A stretch of DNA of 58,669 nucleotides from Perkinsus marinus ATCC 50983 (lineage: Eukaryota > Perkinsozoa > Perkinsida > Perkinsidae). This document shows, piece after piece, positions 9,920-20,296 of this stretch; position 1 is the stretch's first letter; the number at the start of each line of letters is the position of its first letter. The stretch is taken from positions 224,368 through 283,036 of the forward strand of contig NW_003213929.1 of NCBI RefSeq assembly GCF_000006405.1, given 5' to 3'. A program made the translations under genes and the position numbers. The notes under the pieces are model-generated. The model saw nothing but the letters and a program-made list of their open reading frames with translations. It did no database searches and had not been told where the DNA came from.

Positions 9920-11398
9920 ATGACGTCTTCGGGTAGGCGTCGGTCACGGTTCACAGCAGCAGCGGCGCCACATATTGTGAATTGGGAAAATGTTGGTATT
10001 GGCTTTCAGAGGACCGTATAATGATGTATTACATTAATTTGATCGCCGAGACTGAGAAGCGAGAGAAGGAACAACAACAGCAACGCTCTAAGGATGGTCA
10101 TAGGGCTGTCAAGCCTCCTCAAGACCGTCGTAGGCCTCGCCCTGATACTGCTCCTGGGGCCGATGACCGGTAGGTGGACTTGGATGTGGTTTTGCTCATC
10201 ATTTACCGTGCAGGTTGGGCAGCTCGAGAAAGGGTCGGAATAAGCACGGTAAGGAGAAGAAAAAGAAGAAGACTTCGTTCTCATCGGACAAGAAGTCTGA
10301 GAAAGCTAAGCGGAAGCGTCCCCGGCAGCCCGAGGCGTCTTCAGCTCCATCGAGTTCATCGGGGCTTAGCTGTGGTGGTAATGGTCTCATTGATGACGAA
10401 GAGTTGCTCATTGAGAGAAGGTAGTGCAAGTCTGGATGCGAACCATCTATGTGGCGAGGCAGGTCAACTCGGAATAAGTTCGCAATCGACGATTCACTCA
10501 GTTTAGAGGAAGAACTCCATCCGAAGATCCTCACCGTTTCCTCTGGAAAGCTCCGAGATGACCATCTGACATCGTAATATCGGCTTTCACTTTATATCAC
10601 TCCTCGAGCGTATTAAGAATGTGATCATGTTAATGATAATTCGTCAGGAAGCGGACCAAGCCGGAGAAATCCAAGTCGGGTAGACCTCGGGGACGATCTC
10701 GGAAGGTACCCTCCCCTTGTTTGTTTTTATCTTCATCATGCTGCAGTCTCCCACTGAGAGTAGCACGGACGGTGACCCTGGTGAACGGAGACGTCGACGT
10801 TTCCGAGATGAATTCACTTCGAGTACCGATGCTGATGACGATGTGAGCAGCTCAATGCCGTTTTCGATACCCATGTTGATGTTGTTGATTTTTCTGCTTT
10901 CAGATCGACTCCAATCTGAACGGGGCTTTGCCGGACTGGGCCCTCGAGGGCGCAGTGCGTCGAAGTTCGCGGATACCAGAAGCCCGAGAGGGTTCTGTAG
11001 TATCTGACAAGAGCGCAGGGGTCGAGACCTCGACAAGGAGGAAGCGTGGTCGGCCTAAGAAAAACTCTGCCAAGACTCCTTCTAAGAAGGCTCAAGGTCG
11101 AAGGGGCGCAAATTCGGGCGGTAGTAAACCGAGGAGTAGTTCCAAGACAAGTACTGATAGACGGCGAGCGTCAGAAGTTCACAATCGTAGTAGTTGGCCT
11201 TCGAGAAGTGGCGAACTCGAAATTAAGGTTAGCACGGTGGCCCCTCTGAATAGCGATATAGGCTTCCTAAGGATGGAGATGGATCCCAAGTCGGGGTGGT
11301 CTCGATCGGGCATCTGGCGTCGGAGGATCGGTCTCGAAAGAGCCCCTATGTTTCTGCCGTTGCCTTTGCAGTCTCATTGTAGAGATAGTTTCATTTGA
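9920..11398 (+). CDS. basic AT-hook nuclear protein
   Basis: Exons 9920-10015, 10051-10169, 10214-10420, 10648-10705, 10747-10842 and 10904-11398; all phases fit, 356 residues. Rich in Lys, Arg and Ser with nuclear-localisation-like clusters. Two AT-hook-like cores are visible: SGRPRGRSRK in exon 4 and RRKRGRPKKN in exon 6. These bind the minor groove of AT-rich DNA, so the protein is probably chromatin-associated. A segment VRRSSRIPEAREG resembles the RRSxR core of the CENP-C motif and NVGIGFQRT near the N-terminus recalls the GxRT start of Mif2/CENP-C, but no cupin domain was recognised, so this remains a guess. The last exon may contain one more small intron near 11225-11258. Confidence 0.7.
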
Positions 11399-11662
11399 AA
11401 GTACACATTCTCACCTTTGCTACTCACTGGAGTGGCAAACCGCCCTGCTCATTCTCCCTTTTTTTCTTTGTAGAAATTTCACGGCTGTTGTTGTTGAGTA
11501 CCTAGTACATTAGTAATGCATCTTGGTACTATACGTCATCACTAATGTCATCATCTTCCTTGGACTATTACCATAATTCTTCATCATCTCCGTCATCATT
11601 ATTGCAGTTGACCTCGGCCGTCTCGCGTTATAGTGGGTGGAGTCTCATCGTAGACTGTATAA

Positions 11663-12490
11663 ATGTCTAACACAGCGACTGGGGTGGTAGAGCTGGGCTC
11701 TAGCTCTGAGGACAGTGATGATTCGATAGAGAAGCTTCCAGCGCGGAAACGACTCAGGAAAGGACCGCAAGAGAGTGTAATGTTAAGGGGCGATTCTGCG
11801 TTAGACCGATGGCCGTTGGACCACGAGGGGTCCTGGTTGACGTATCTGCCGAAATTTGTGGAGAATCCTGCTGATGCATTAAAAGAATTGATAAACGAAG
11901 TTCTGTGGGAGCAAGGGAAAGTTAAGATATTCGGGAAAGAGCATTTGGAACGGAGGCTGACTGCCTTCTATGCTGATGATGGACAACAGTATAGGTAGTA
12001 GGTTGATACGAGTTCGTTGAGTAGAACTATGGTAAGATACTCTGGAGGGCCCCTGAGGGTACCTTCACCGTGGAGGCGGGGTCCGATCGTTATAGACCGC
12101 TTAAGGAAGGCAGTGGGTGAGGCATGTGGACAAGAGTTCAACTGTTGTGTACTTAACTACTACCGGGACGGGTCTGATAGTATTGGATTGCACTCGGACG
12201 ATGAGAAAGTCCTTGGAGTGAACCCATCAATTGCGTGCGTGTCCCTTGGGGCCGAGCGAGACTTTGTCCTGGACGCCAAGAGGGATAAGAAGAAGGTACT
12301 GTTATTAGGGTGACTAATGCGGCAACCAGATGAGTCCATGTAGGTGGAGCTAACGCCGCGCAGTGGGTCGCTGTTGGTGATGGGAGGCAGCACACAAAAG
12401 CTGTGGAAGCACAGTGTGCCGTCTCGAAAGAGGGAACACCGTCCGAGGGTCAGTCTCACATTCCGCTATGCATTCTGGAAGAGCAATTAG
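11663..12490 (+). CDS. AlkB-family 2OG-Fe(II) dioxygenase (ALKBH2/3-like)
   Basis: Exons 11663-11994, 12037-12295 and 12344-12490, 245 residues; introns 42 and 48 nt. Splicing restores the family motif YRYSGG across the first junction. Iron ligands are visible: H and D of LHSDDEK, and H of WKHSVP; the 2-oxoglutarate arginine is in RPRVSLTFR. NYYRDGSDSIGLHSDD and GSLLVMGG are typical of ALKBH2/3, which remove methyl groups from N1-methyladenine and N3-methylcytosine. The N-terminal 45 residues are acidic and serine-rich with a basic patch (ARKRLRKG) that could be a nuclear signal. Direct-reversal DNA (or RNA) repair is the likely role. Confidence 0.9.
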
Positions 12491-12716
12491 TCTGTTGACA
12501 TCATTCATCTGTTTGGTTTCTGCTTGTTATAAGGTTGAGTTTTCACCCAGTCAAAAACGCGTGGAAAACTAGTGGGAGACAGAGTCTTTCCTCTGTGCGG
12601 TTCAAAGCGCCTCTCGCCACACGACGAGACGTAAAAAGCTCCCACCCGTCTCGTCACTTGGTTGTCTCAACCTTCACCCAAGAAGACACGAGAATCCGTC
12701 ACAATCCTCGTACTTC

Positions 12717-13865
12717 ATGTCATCAATCACCAGAGTTCTCACTCCGGTGATTATATTCATACAGTGGCTGGTCTATGCCGAAGTCTACCTCCCAATTGAG
12801 GGTGGCTCTGTTGTGATGGAATTCGACGGTCAAAAACAGCGTTTGACAGTGGACACTGGCAGTCAGGTTTTGTTCGTTGTGTACAAGGAGTGGTATGAGG
12901 AAACTTACATCGGGAAAAGCTGTGCGGCGCTGCCATCAGGATGCTATTCCTGTCCGAATGACTGTGGCCTACATCGAGCCGCTCGAAAATTCAGCGTTGG
13001 TTTCAGTGATAAGACTGAGGTTATCTTCGTCATGCATGAGGGAACGATAAAGGTGGGCGATCGAGTGCTTCACAAGGCAACTTTCGGGCTCATCATCGGT
13101 TTTAACGCAGCATCGCCTGATGAGGAACCCCATGGCCTTGTCGGGTTGGGCCAGTCTTATCACCCAGGTGCAGTTCAGTCATTTGTCTTTCAACTCTACG
13201 AAGCTAGAATAATCAATGAGAAGTCATTCAGTGTGTGTACTCCTGGGAAGGGGACACATCTCGATGGAATCCTGACTCTCGGCGGGAGAGGTTCTTGTGA
13301 AGTTGGCGCGATGAAGTCGATTAAACTGATGCAGCCTGTATTGCCAATAGCTCCCTATCAAGTACGTCTTGGCAGGATAAGCGTAGCGACTGAGAATTCC
13401 ATGTTCATCGAAGTTCACAACTCACCCGCAATACTCGATACTGGAGACGCTCTTATTCGGCTCCCGGCGAAACATTTTACAAAGTTCATTCGAATGCTGG
13501 AGAGGACAGGGGACTCCCCGGGAAGTTACGAGGGATTAGTCCACAATACTCGCCTGAAGGACATGCCGATCATCCAATTCGATCTTGGTGACGAGGGTGC
13601 TGAGGCCTGTTTGGTGCTGCCCCCTGCGGACTACACCGAAGCGTACTCGAGCTTGTGGCGCATGCTGTCCATTGAGCCTACCGACTCTGACACTGTGTCT
13701 CTCGGCATGCCCTTCTTCAGGATGTACTATACTTATTTCAACCTACATAACTCTACGGTGGAAGTGGGCCAGTACCGGTCGCAGCGGCAGAGATCGACCT
13801 CTGCGAGAACCCCAAAATACGTACAGAATACTTTTGAAAAGCTAAATTCATCACTGCTACCATAG
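12717..13865 (+). CDS. pepsin-like aspartyl protease A
   Basis: Single exon, 382 residues, hydrophobic N-terminus (residues about 5-21) acting as signal peptide. Both catalytic motifs are present: VDTGSQ (about residue 43) and LDTGDA (about residue 240). Cysteines in GCYSCPNDC fit a disulfide loop after the first motif. The late hydrophobic GMPFFRMYYTYFN is typical of the family C-lobe. The second motif has Asp after DTG where Thr or Ser is usual. No propeptide is obvious. It is a secreted or vacuolar protease. A diverged paralogue lies 2.8 kb downstream on the same strand (16661-17962), probably a tandem duplicate. Confidence 0.9.
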   Translation: MSSITRVLTPVIIFIQWLVYAEVYLPIEGGSVVMEFDGQKQRLTVDTGSQVLFVVYKEWYEETYIGKSCAALPSGCYSCPNDCGLHRAARKFSVGFSDKTEVIFVMHEGTIKVGDRVLHKATFGLIIGFNAASPDEEPHGLVGLGQSYHPGAVQSFVFQLYEARIINEKSFSVCTPGKGTHLDGILTLGGRGSCEVGAMKSIKLMQPVLPIAPYQVRLGRISVATENSMFIEVHNSPAILDTGDALIRLPAKHFTKFIRMLERTGDSPGSYEGLVHNTRLKDMPIIQFDLGDEGAEACLVLPPADYTEAYSSLWRMLSIEPTDSDTVSLGMPFFRMYYTYFNLHNSTVEVGQYRSQRQRSTSARTPKYVQNTFEKLNSSLLP

Positions 13866-14216
13866 TTGTGAATCTGTCTTACCAGGCCGTTGGGTTCATA
13901 GTGAGTAATATTGCCTTGTGGACTCGCATATAGGATGAGACCTCTCAAGAGAGGAAGAGGATGCGGTTGAACTACGTAGCTAGATTTCTCCACTACGTAC
14001 TCAGTAAGCAGTCGAACAAATCTCTCTCTCCAGCAGAGTTTAGAATAGCGCAATGATCCGATCAGATCCCACAGACCAGTCCTCGCACTCGAGAAGAACT
14101 ATTCATGAACTAAGGTGAATTCACTGACTAGAGTGTCGCCGGTGAAAGATCCTTCGGGAGAACATACAACACTAGTAGCTTTAGTATCAGTATAGTGGAT
14201 TTCGTTTGCCTATAGT

Positions 14217-14465
14217 GGGCCTGTTTCACGAGGATACTTAATTCAAGGCGCCTCAAATTTAGAAGCAACTTAAGGAGTTACTTAAGGTATACTTAAGAAG
14301 TACTCAACTCATTTCACAACGTTTAGAAGCAGCTTAAGGAGCTCCTTAACTTGAGGCGCCTTAACGTGCCTACTTAAGTAGTGAAATAGAATGTCCCAAT
14401 TACTTGAGGTATACTTGAGGCGTTACTTAAGTTTAAGGCGAAATTTGCTCCTATGAAACAGGCCC
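14217..14465. mobile_element. PIF/Harbinger-like MITE
   Basis: 249 bp with inverted ends: GGGCCTGTTTCA at the left and TGAAACAGGCCC at the right. AGT lies on both sides (14214-14216 and 14466-14468), a 3-bp target duplication as in PIF/Harbinger elements. The interior is full of CTTAAG palindromes and near-repeats (ACTTAAGG and TACTTAAG), giving strong self-complementarity. No coding capacity; single copy in the window. Confidence 0.75.
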
Positions 14466-14604
14466 AGTCTTCAGGACATCCCCCAACAAAGGAAAGGAAG
14501 CCATCAAAGTCTAACCAGATCGTTCTTGCTTGCTTGAAGTTCCTCCCCGAGTTCCTCCTACTACTGGAACACTACACTATTCTTAATCACTGAAACCACA
14601 ATAA

Positions 14605-14784
14605 TCATGAGTCTTTGTAGAAGGTCTCAGAGACACCTCTAGCCTGACCACGCGGCCTCGGGATTGCCGATCGATTGGCGAGGAACTCGTCGTACTCCTT
14701 CTGTCTATGCTGGTCGTTGAATCTATATTTGATCATCAGAAAGAGTAGCACTGCCGTTGCCAATGTTACCCCGCCGACAATCAT
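14605..14784 (-). CDS. small single-pass membrane protein
   Basis: 59 residues from the ATG at 14784: one hydrophobic helix (VGGVTLATAVLLFLMIKY) followed by a charged tail (QHRQKEYDEFLA). The frame is open upstream to 14868 with weaker coding character. It resembles small mitochondrial inner-membrane or ER subunits, but no family was recognised. Further exons are possible. Confidence 0.45.
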   Translation of the reverse strand: MIVGGVTLATAVLLFLMIKYRFNDQHRQKEYDEFLANRSAIPRPRGQARGVSETFYKDS

Positions 14785-14923
14785 GCTCTGTCGCCTGAAG
14801 AGGATCCAACTGCATACTGATTCACACTCTAGGCGATCGCCTTTCACATTCGCTACTACAGTCGGCACCCGCAGTCACAATGAGCAACAGGTCGGCAAAA
14901 AAATCGTTCAAATCTGCTGCCCG

Positions 14924-15068
14924 CAGTGTTGTTGTTCGCTTTCCTCAACTAAGCTCTGGAGTTTCCTCGCTAATCACAGAAGTTCATATCGGCTGGAAAT
15001 GTACAGAAACCAAAAGGAATTTCTCCTCTCATATTGTCACCGATACATGTGCATATTGACCTACACTG
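14924..15068 (+). mobile_element. hAT-like MITE, copy 6
   Basis: Starts CAGTGTTGTTGTTCGCTTTC and ends CCTACACTG. Shortened relative to the 175-bp form. No matching 8-bp flanks. Lies between two small minus-strand genes. Confidence 0.75.
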
Positions 15069-15145
15069 CCAAACTGAATCCAGCTCATTCCACCAGTCAG
15101 TTGAAGACGACGAGCTACGAGGAAGTATGCAACCTGTAGCCCTTC

Positions 15146-15442
15146 TTACTGGTAAGTTATACGTTGAGGATGCATGGCTCGGTAATACGATGGAGTGCCC
15201 GGCTTCCCTCTAGTATGAACACTCCCACCTCCTCCCCTATAACATGCCGGATTCTTGATGTAGGCATCATACGCTGCCTCTTTGGTGTGAGCCCAACTCT
15301 CACTGACTTTAGCACCCGTCTCCGTCCTCTTGAAAGCCTTCAACTTCTCTGTGACCGATAGAGGTAATTTAAGAGAGCTTCGGAAGTGCTTTGCGACCGA
15401 CCCTAGGTTGGTACCGTTGGGAAGTTTGATTTTAATCGGCAT
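15146..15442 (-). CDS. small conserved-looking protein, unknown
   Basis: 98 residues from the ATG at 15442 (MPIKIKLPNGTNLGS). Basic and polar, no membrane segment, ending PSYYRAMHPQRITYQ. Composition and length look like a small mitochondrial or ribosome-associated protein, but I do not recognise the family. The frame stays open upstream to 15577 with less protein-like sequence. Confidence 0.5.
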   Translation of the reverse strand: MPIKIKLPNGTNLGSVAKHFRSSLKLPLSVTEKLKAFKRTETGAKVSESWAHTKEAAYDAYIKNPACYRGGGGSVHTRGKPGTPSYYRAMHPQRITYQ

Positions 15443-15577
15443 GATACATAGGCATGAAAACTGCGAATGGAAGTCAGTTCCCAAATACACTGCCACAATG
15501 CCTACGCTCTTGCCGACAGCAACTCTCGCCCTTGTGAGAAGCACGTTAAATCGATCAGCAAACAATTCGATGAGCAT

Positions 15578-16660
15578 CGCTATGAGCGGGCCAACGAATA
15601 TACTATTAATGCGAGCGACGTCATTGGGTATTCATTAACCTCTTGCTCCTCCTGTCCTCGACTACTTGAGAGGCCCATCTACCATGATCCACGTAATGTA
15701 TTATATTCTTCCCTAGGAGCGGATATAGTCAACCCAATAAGGGCTAGGATAAGAGACACATTTGCCTAGTCATGCTTACCGTTGGTGTGAGCTCATAAGT
15801 TGATGACTGTGAGGCAGACCGGGCTGAATCAAATGGTGTCGCGTCCAGGTGTACAGAGGAAACATATGTTAGGATATTGTTGCCTGTCTGACTGCTTCGA
15901 GATCATCTGTGCAGATATCGGTCGATCTAGGAAGGAATACTAGTAGTGCTGGTGTCCTTTCCTCCACAGTTCGTCGAGTGTGCTAAATTAGCACTGCTAA
16001 TCCAGCGCAACTCAGACCGAAGACCAGATGGTTGAGATTTAGCAGAATGATCGCTCCAGTACGTGGAATTGAGAAACGCTCCAAGCTGAGGTAAGCTTAC
16101 AATCTGAGAGGCATATAAAGCTAACAAGCTATAGCAACGCAAGAAACAAGGAAACGGCTACACGCAATGATCTTGCACTGCTTGGGATTTCTCAATGGGT
16201 TGTCGTACTTCTCAGGACGAGCGAGACTCCTTGTCTCTGCTGTGAGGGGCATCTTTACTCTTCTCCATCCTAGTCCATGCTCATTCAGCGCTATGCGTAT
16301 ATAACTCTGCAACGACTAGAAATGTTATGTGTGTATCGCCATCTACTCAGGATACCTGCATCGTTTGCAAAGGTCTTCATTTCACTTCGCGAGGAACTGT
16401 AGGCGCTACCTCAGAATGATTTGTTCGCTAACTAGCGAAGGCGTTGAATTTCCCGTCTGTTCCGATACTTTTCACCAAAGCCGGAAGTGAGAATAGTTTC
16501 TATTCCCAACCATGGTATCCGCGCAGTTGAGTCGAGTTGGAGGCGTCCATTAAATGGACTTCTCCAACTCCATTCGACAGTGAGATGTTCCATTCAAGAC
16601 AAGCGTCTCATATTCGTTCCTGCCGAGTGCCTGCTACAGAGGAAGGTTTCAGTTCTCTCT
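15578..16660. other. intergenic, nothing recognised
   Basis: About 1.1 kb upstream of the second aspartyl protease. Short open frames occur on both strands but none has protein-like composition or motifs. Confidence 0.4.
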
Positions 16661-17962
16661 ATGAAGGATACATGGTTTGCCTCGTGCAGTCTCGCCTTTC
16701 TGGTCCTCCACGGGGCATCGGCTCCACTACACTTAGACATCGACAACAACCTTGTGCCGATTACTCTCGATGGTCACACCGTCAAGTTATTCCTCGATTC
16801 AGCCACGCCTCATTGGCTTGTTGTGTCCGGCGAGGCCTATGAGAAAGCACACGGCAAGGGAGCGTGTCGTGATTTGGAAACAGGATGCTATTTCTGTCCT
16901 CCTACACAGCCTTGTAATGATATCTCTGAACAGCCAGGGAAAACCATCACTTACCTCGATGGGGATACGATGGAGTACGTCAACCGTATTGGAACACTAT
17001 CCATTGGCGAGGTGAGTGATATCGAAGTTAAATTTTTCCTCATTATCAGTTTTCGGAGCCCGTTACGGAAAATGCCGCCCAAGGGCATCTTGGGCTTAGC
17101 TCTCGGTGGAGAACAGCTTTCCATGCTAGAGCAGTTAAAATTGCATAGAGTTATCAGCGAAAACTCTGTGGCGATTGAAGCGAGGGAGACAGGCAGAGGC
17201 ATAACCGGAAACCTATTTCTTGGCAATAGCCCAAAGAGCCTAACAGAACTCACTTCAGTGAAGTGCACATCACACCCAACGTATTTCCACCGGTGTCTCG
17301 CTTCTCTGCGGTCCGAGGTTAAGCCAGTCAATCACCGGAATCGTCGTCGTAGGAGAGGCGCCTTCCGTGACCCCTCGGGCGTTTCCCGTCAGCTCGCGCA
17401 CGTCATTGTGGATACCGGAGCTTCGCTTTTGGCTCTCACAAATAGGGAGTACGAACTGATATTGAGTGAAATGAGATGTAGGATTAAGAGATATGGCCCC
17501 TATCTATCCGAGCCCTTACGAGTGGATGAGCTGGGTATGGTATGGGCCGACTCACGAGCTTTACGCCACCTTCCTGTGCTGAGTTTTGACTTGATCGACG
17601 ACTCTGATGCACGGCCTGTCCCTGTTAGGATCTCGCCGAGGCATTACATTCGTCAACACCTTTGGGGGGAATCTATGCTTGACCTACTCGTGACCTCGAA
17701 CACCTTACTCAACCTTGGACACCCGTTCTTCCGCGCCTACTATACGTTCTTGAACTTGGACAGCATGATGCTCTATATCACTCCGAACGATGCTAGGCGG
17801 GTCACTTCGCCGCCGCGCTTATCGACTCAGAACGGTGTTGAATTACTCCACTCCTCGGGGCCTGCTCCGGATGACGCACTACCGCAGTCGCACGGCTTAC
17901 GACGAACTTTGTTGGACGAAGGCTCGAGGCCAATTTCGAAGCGGCGGAGACTCGATCCCTAA
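16661..17962 (+). CDS. pepsin-like protein B with altered first active site
   Basis: 433 residues from the ATG at 16661, chosen because it gives a signal peptide (TWFASCSLAFLVLHGASA); the frame is open further up to 16487. The fold matches paralogue A (GCYFCPPTQPC loop and GHPFFRAYYTFLN in the C-lobe). The second catalytic motif is canonical (VDTGAS, about residue 250), but the first is LDSATP (about residue 48): Asp is kept while the DTGS glycine is Ala. The enzyme may be weak, have changed specificity, or be a non-catalytic binder. Low-complexity basic insert NRRRRRGAF near residue 225. Single exon. Confidence 0.85.
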   Translation: MKDTWFASCSLAFLVLHGASAPLHLDIDNNLVPITLDGHTVKLFLDSATPHWLVVSGEAYEKAHGKGACRDLETGCYFCPPTQPCNDISEQPGKTITYLDGDTMEYVNRIGTLSIGEVSDIEVKFFLIISFRSPLRKMPPKGILGLALGGEQLSMLEQLKLHRVISENSVAIEARETGRGITGNLFLGNSPKSLTELTSVKCTSHPTYFHRCLASLRSEVKPVNHRNRRRRRGAFRDPSGVSRQLAHVIVDTGASLLALTNREYELILSEMRCRIKRYGPYLSEPLRVDELGMVWADSRALRHLPVLSFDLIDDSDARPVPVRISPRHYIRQHLWGESMLDLLVTSNTLLNLGHPFFRAYYTFLNLDSMMLYITPNDARRVTSPPRLSTQNGVELLHSSGPAPDDALPQSHGLRRTLLDEGSRPISKRRRLDP

Positions 17963-19490
17963 GGCTTAGGGCCTTCTCCGCGACTATGTTTGATCGATGT
18001 GCATCCGGCGTCGGCAGCATCGGCACGATACAACATAGTTTTTTTCATGTGCTATCGATGCTCGCGCTCTTAATCTCTTCTAAGGATGGATCTGAAGGCG
18101 AGTCGCCTTCGGTGTCCGCGCATGTGTGCTCTTTGTTGAGGTGTCTGTCGATGTTCGCTCAGCTCTAGAGAGTTGTGCTGTTAGTTTGACCGATAGGCTG
18201 AGGGTGCTCCCCAGTGACATGGTCTCAATTGAACGATGAGCACAGGCGATACTGAACCGCTGAACGCAACCCATTCGGCTCGCCACTGGCGAGTCGCCAG
18301 GGAACTCCTTAGGAATTTTGGCCTTTCCCGACTGCTCAAGACGTACATTGAAACTAACTGCTCCATCCTAGTGAGATTTAGTGTGGGGCCAATACCGTGG
18401 GAATAAGCTGACCTATCTTGCGCCTTCCAAGATTCAGTGACTAAATTTCAGTCTTGCATACCATTAGCCTGGTATCTAATCTAATCACACGAGAACGCAA
18501 TGGCTCTTGGAACATATTACTTCTCATTTTGGCGGATATAAAATTATGGCAGGCTAAGTTGCGCTTCCGACCTCGGGGGCCAGAGATTCGATGGAGGCGT
18601 TGTATTTTCTCTATAGTTCACAACGGTCGGCCGAAAGTTGAGTTGGAAGGACATCCTCGACGACTTGATCACCAAGTCTTGATGAGGTCCTGGACACTTC
18701 CCGTCCAAGATGAAAAGAGCAAATTGTTATATTCAACTGATCATCCAGGCGGCTTAGATGATCAGTTTGTTTCCTGGTCACCAGAACAGGAACAGAATGT
18801 CCGTGATGTTCCACTCTTTCGCTCCGTTGCGGACCGAGAAATTCACTGCGAACTTGGTGTCGTGGGAAACTCAAGCGCGTGACACTCTCACTTGAGCTAG
18901 CGAGCCTCTAACAGCCCGTTAGTAACGGACCATTCTCCGACGAGAGATTCCCTCGATTCAGCGGATATCACTCCTCTGCCTTCACTCCGAAACTCCTGAC
19001 AGTAATCCGGTCGTGTTGTTAGTAGACATTTCCCTCAGTTCCTTTGATTTTATCGACTTATGGTAGAAGAGTGGGAACGTCGTTCGAAACAGTTCATGAT
19101 AAGGATGAATATGGGTGGAACAGTTTTGGGGATCGCGGAGAACTCTATGAGGAGTCCCGATTTCGCTGGATGCGGGGACTATTGGTTGACTCATTGTATT
19201 CCACTCTACCTTCTGTGCAATGCAGATGCACCCGCATTGGGTGCACTGCAGGAATGCACGCAGTGGAAAGCACGAACTGCGCGAAGTGCGATGCTCTCAC
19301 TGCACTTCACGAGTGTAAAGCGCGGTTGAGCGCTAAGCACTTGACCCATTGCGTGTGATTACGTGCACTGTGTGATATGTGGAGTACATTGTGTGAACTA
19401 CACTACACGTCCACATGCACGTCCATTATGATGAATCATCATTGATGATCCACCGTAGTCATTTCGCGCGCTAATGCACATTCGTAAGCA
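17963..19490. other. intergenic, no gene recognised
   Basis: About 1.5 kb. Open frames near 18454-18882 exist on both strands but lack protein-like motifs. A TGCA/TGCAC-rich, partly self-complementary patch lies at about 19225-19430. Confidence 0.4.
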
Positions 19491-20039
19491 TACCATAATG
19501 GTATACTCACAAAAGAGTATATCCTAAAAGCCGTTTTTAGGTTTTTAGTAAAACGAAAAACGTTTTTTAACGGAAAACGTTTTTTGCGACACGAACATCA
19601 ATATTCACATTATCATGATGGACATCGTTATCTTCTGTATATCTATCTTCTCGCCATTCTTAGTCTTTTCTTCTTCTTTTTTCTTCTCTCTCTTCTTCTT
19701 CACCAAAGTCGATTTGCCGTGCCAGCCCTTGTAGTCGCGAGCTTCTTGGGGTCACTCGCTCCGGTTCTCTCTCCGGTCTCCCCGGAATACGTCCTGCAGG
19801 CGTTCCGGTGGCTGCCCCGTCTCCCTCGAACCACGTCAGGGGGTTGCGGGGGCGGGCCGGGCTGGGCTTCCGGCGGAGGAGGGCTCACTTGGCGGAGGAA
19901 CCTCTGGCGTCGGTAAATCTTCTTCAGGCCATTGCGGGGAAAGGGACGGAGGAGTGGGGGGCTCTATCCTGGCACTCACTCCTCGTGGCAGATCATCCAC
20001 GAACTCGTAAAAACCCTCTAATACTACTCTGGAACCCGC

Positions 20040-20235
20040 GGAGGCCGACCAGATAGATGATGTCGGGGTGGAGTTAGTGGCCGGAGGAGGTGAGGACTGG
20101 TGTGCCTGGGAGGACGAGCAGGCCGACCGAATAGATGATGTCGGAGTGGAGTTAGTCGCCGTGGGAGGTGAAGACCGCTGTGACTGGGAGGACGAGGAGA
20201 CCGGGCAGGGGGGTGATGTCGAGGTGGAGTTAGCA
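20040..20235. repeat. 81-bp tandem repeat inside the YR element
   Basis: Two and a half units of about 81 bp (key segment ATAGATGATGTCGG then GTGGAGTTAGT), so 27 codons per unit. Frames are open on both strands: acidic on plus (DDVGVELVA, WEDE) and Pro/Arg-rich on minus. Which strand is translated, if any, is unknown. Confidence 0.65.
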
Positions 20236-20296
20236 GGTAGTTCCCCAAAACCCTACCCGGACTCCTTAACCTGTGACGCCTACCGTCTCGTTCTAC

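Noticed and set aside
16487-16660. Longer N-terminus for aspartyl protease B
   Set aside because: The signal peptide begins at the ATG at 16661; the extra 58 residues are not protease-like.
18454-18882. 142-codon plus frame and an 87-codon minus frame
   Set aside because: Overlapping on opposite strands, no domain, no splice or start context.
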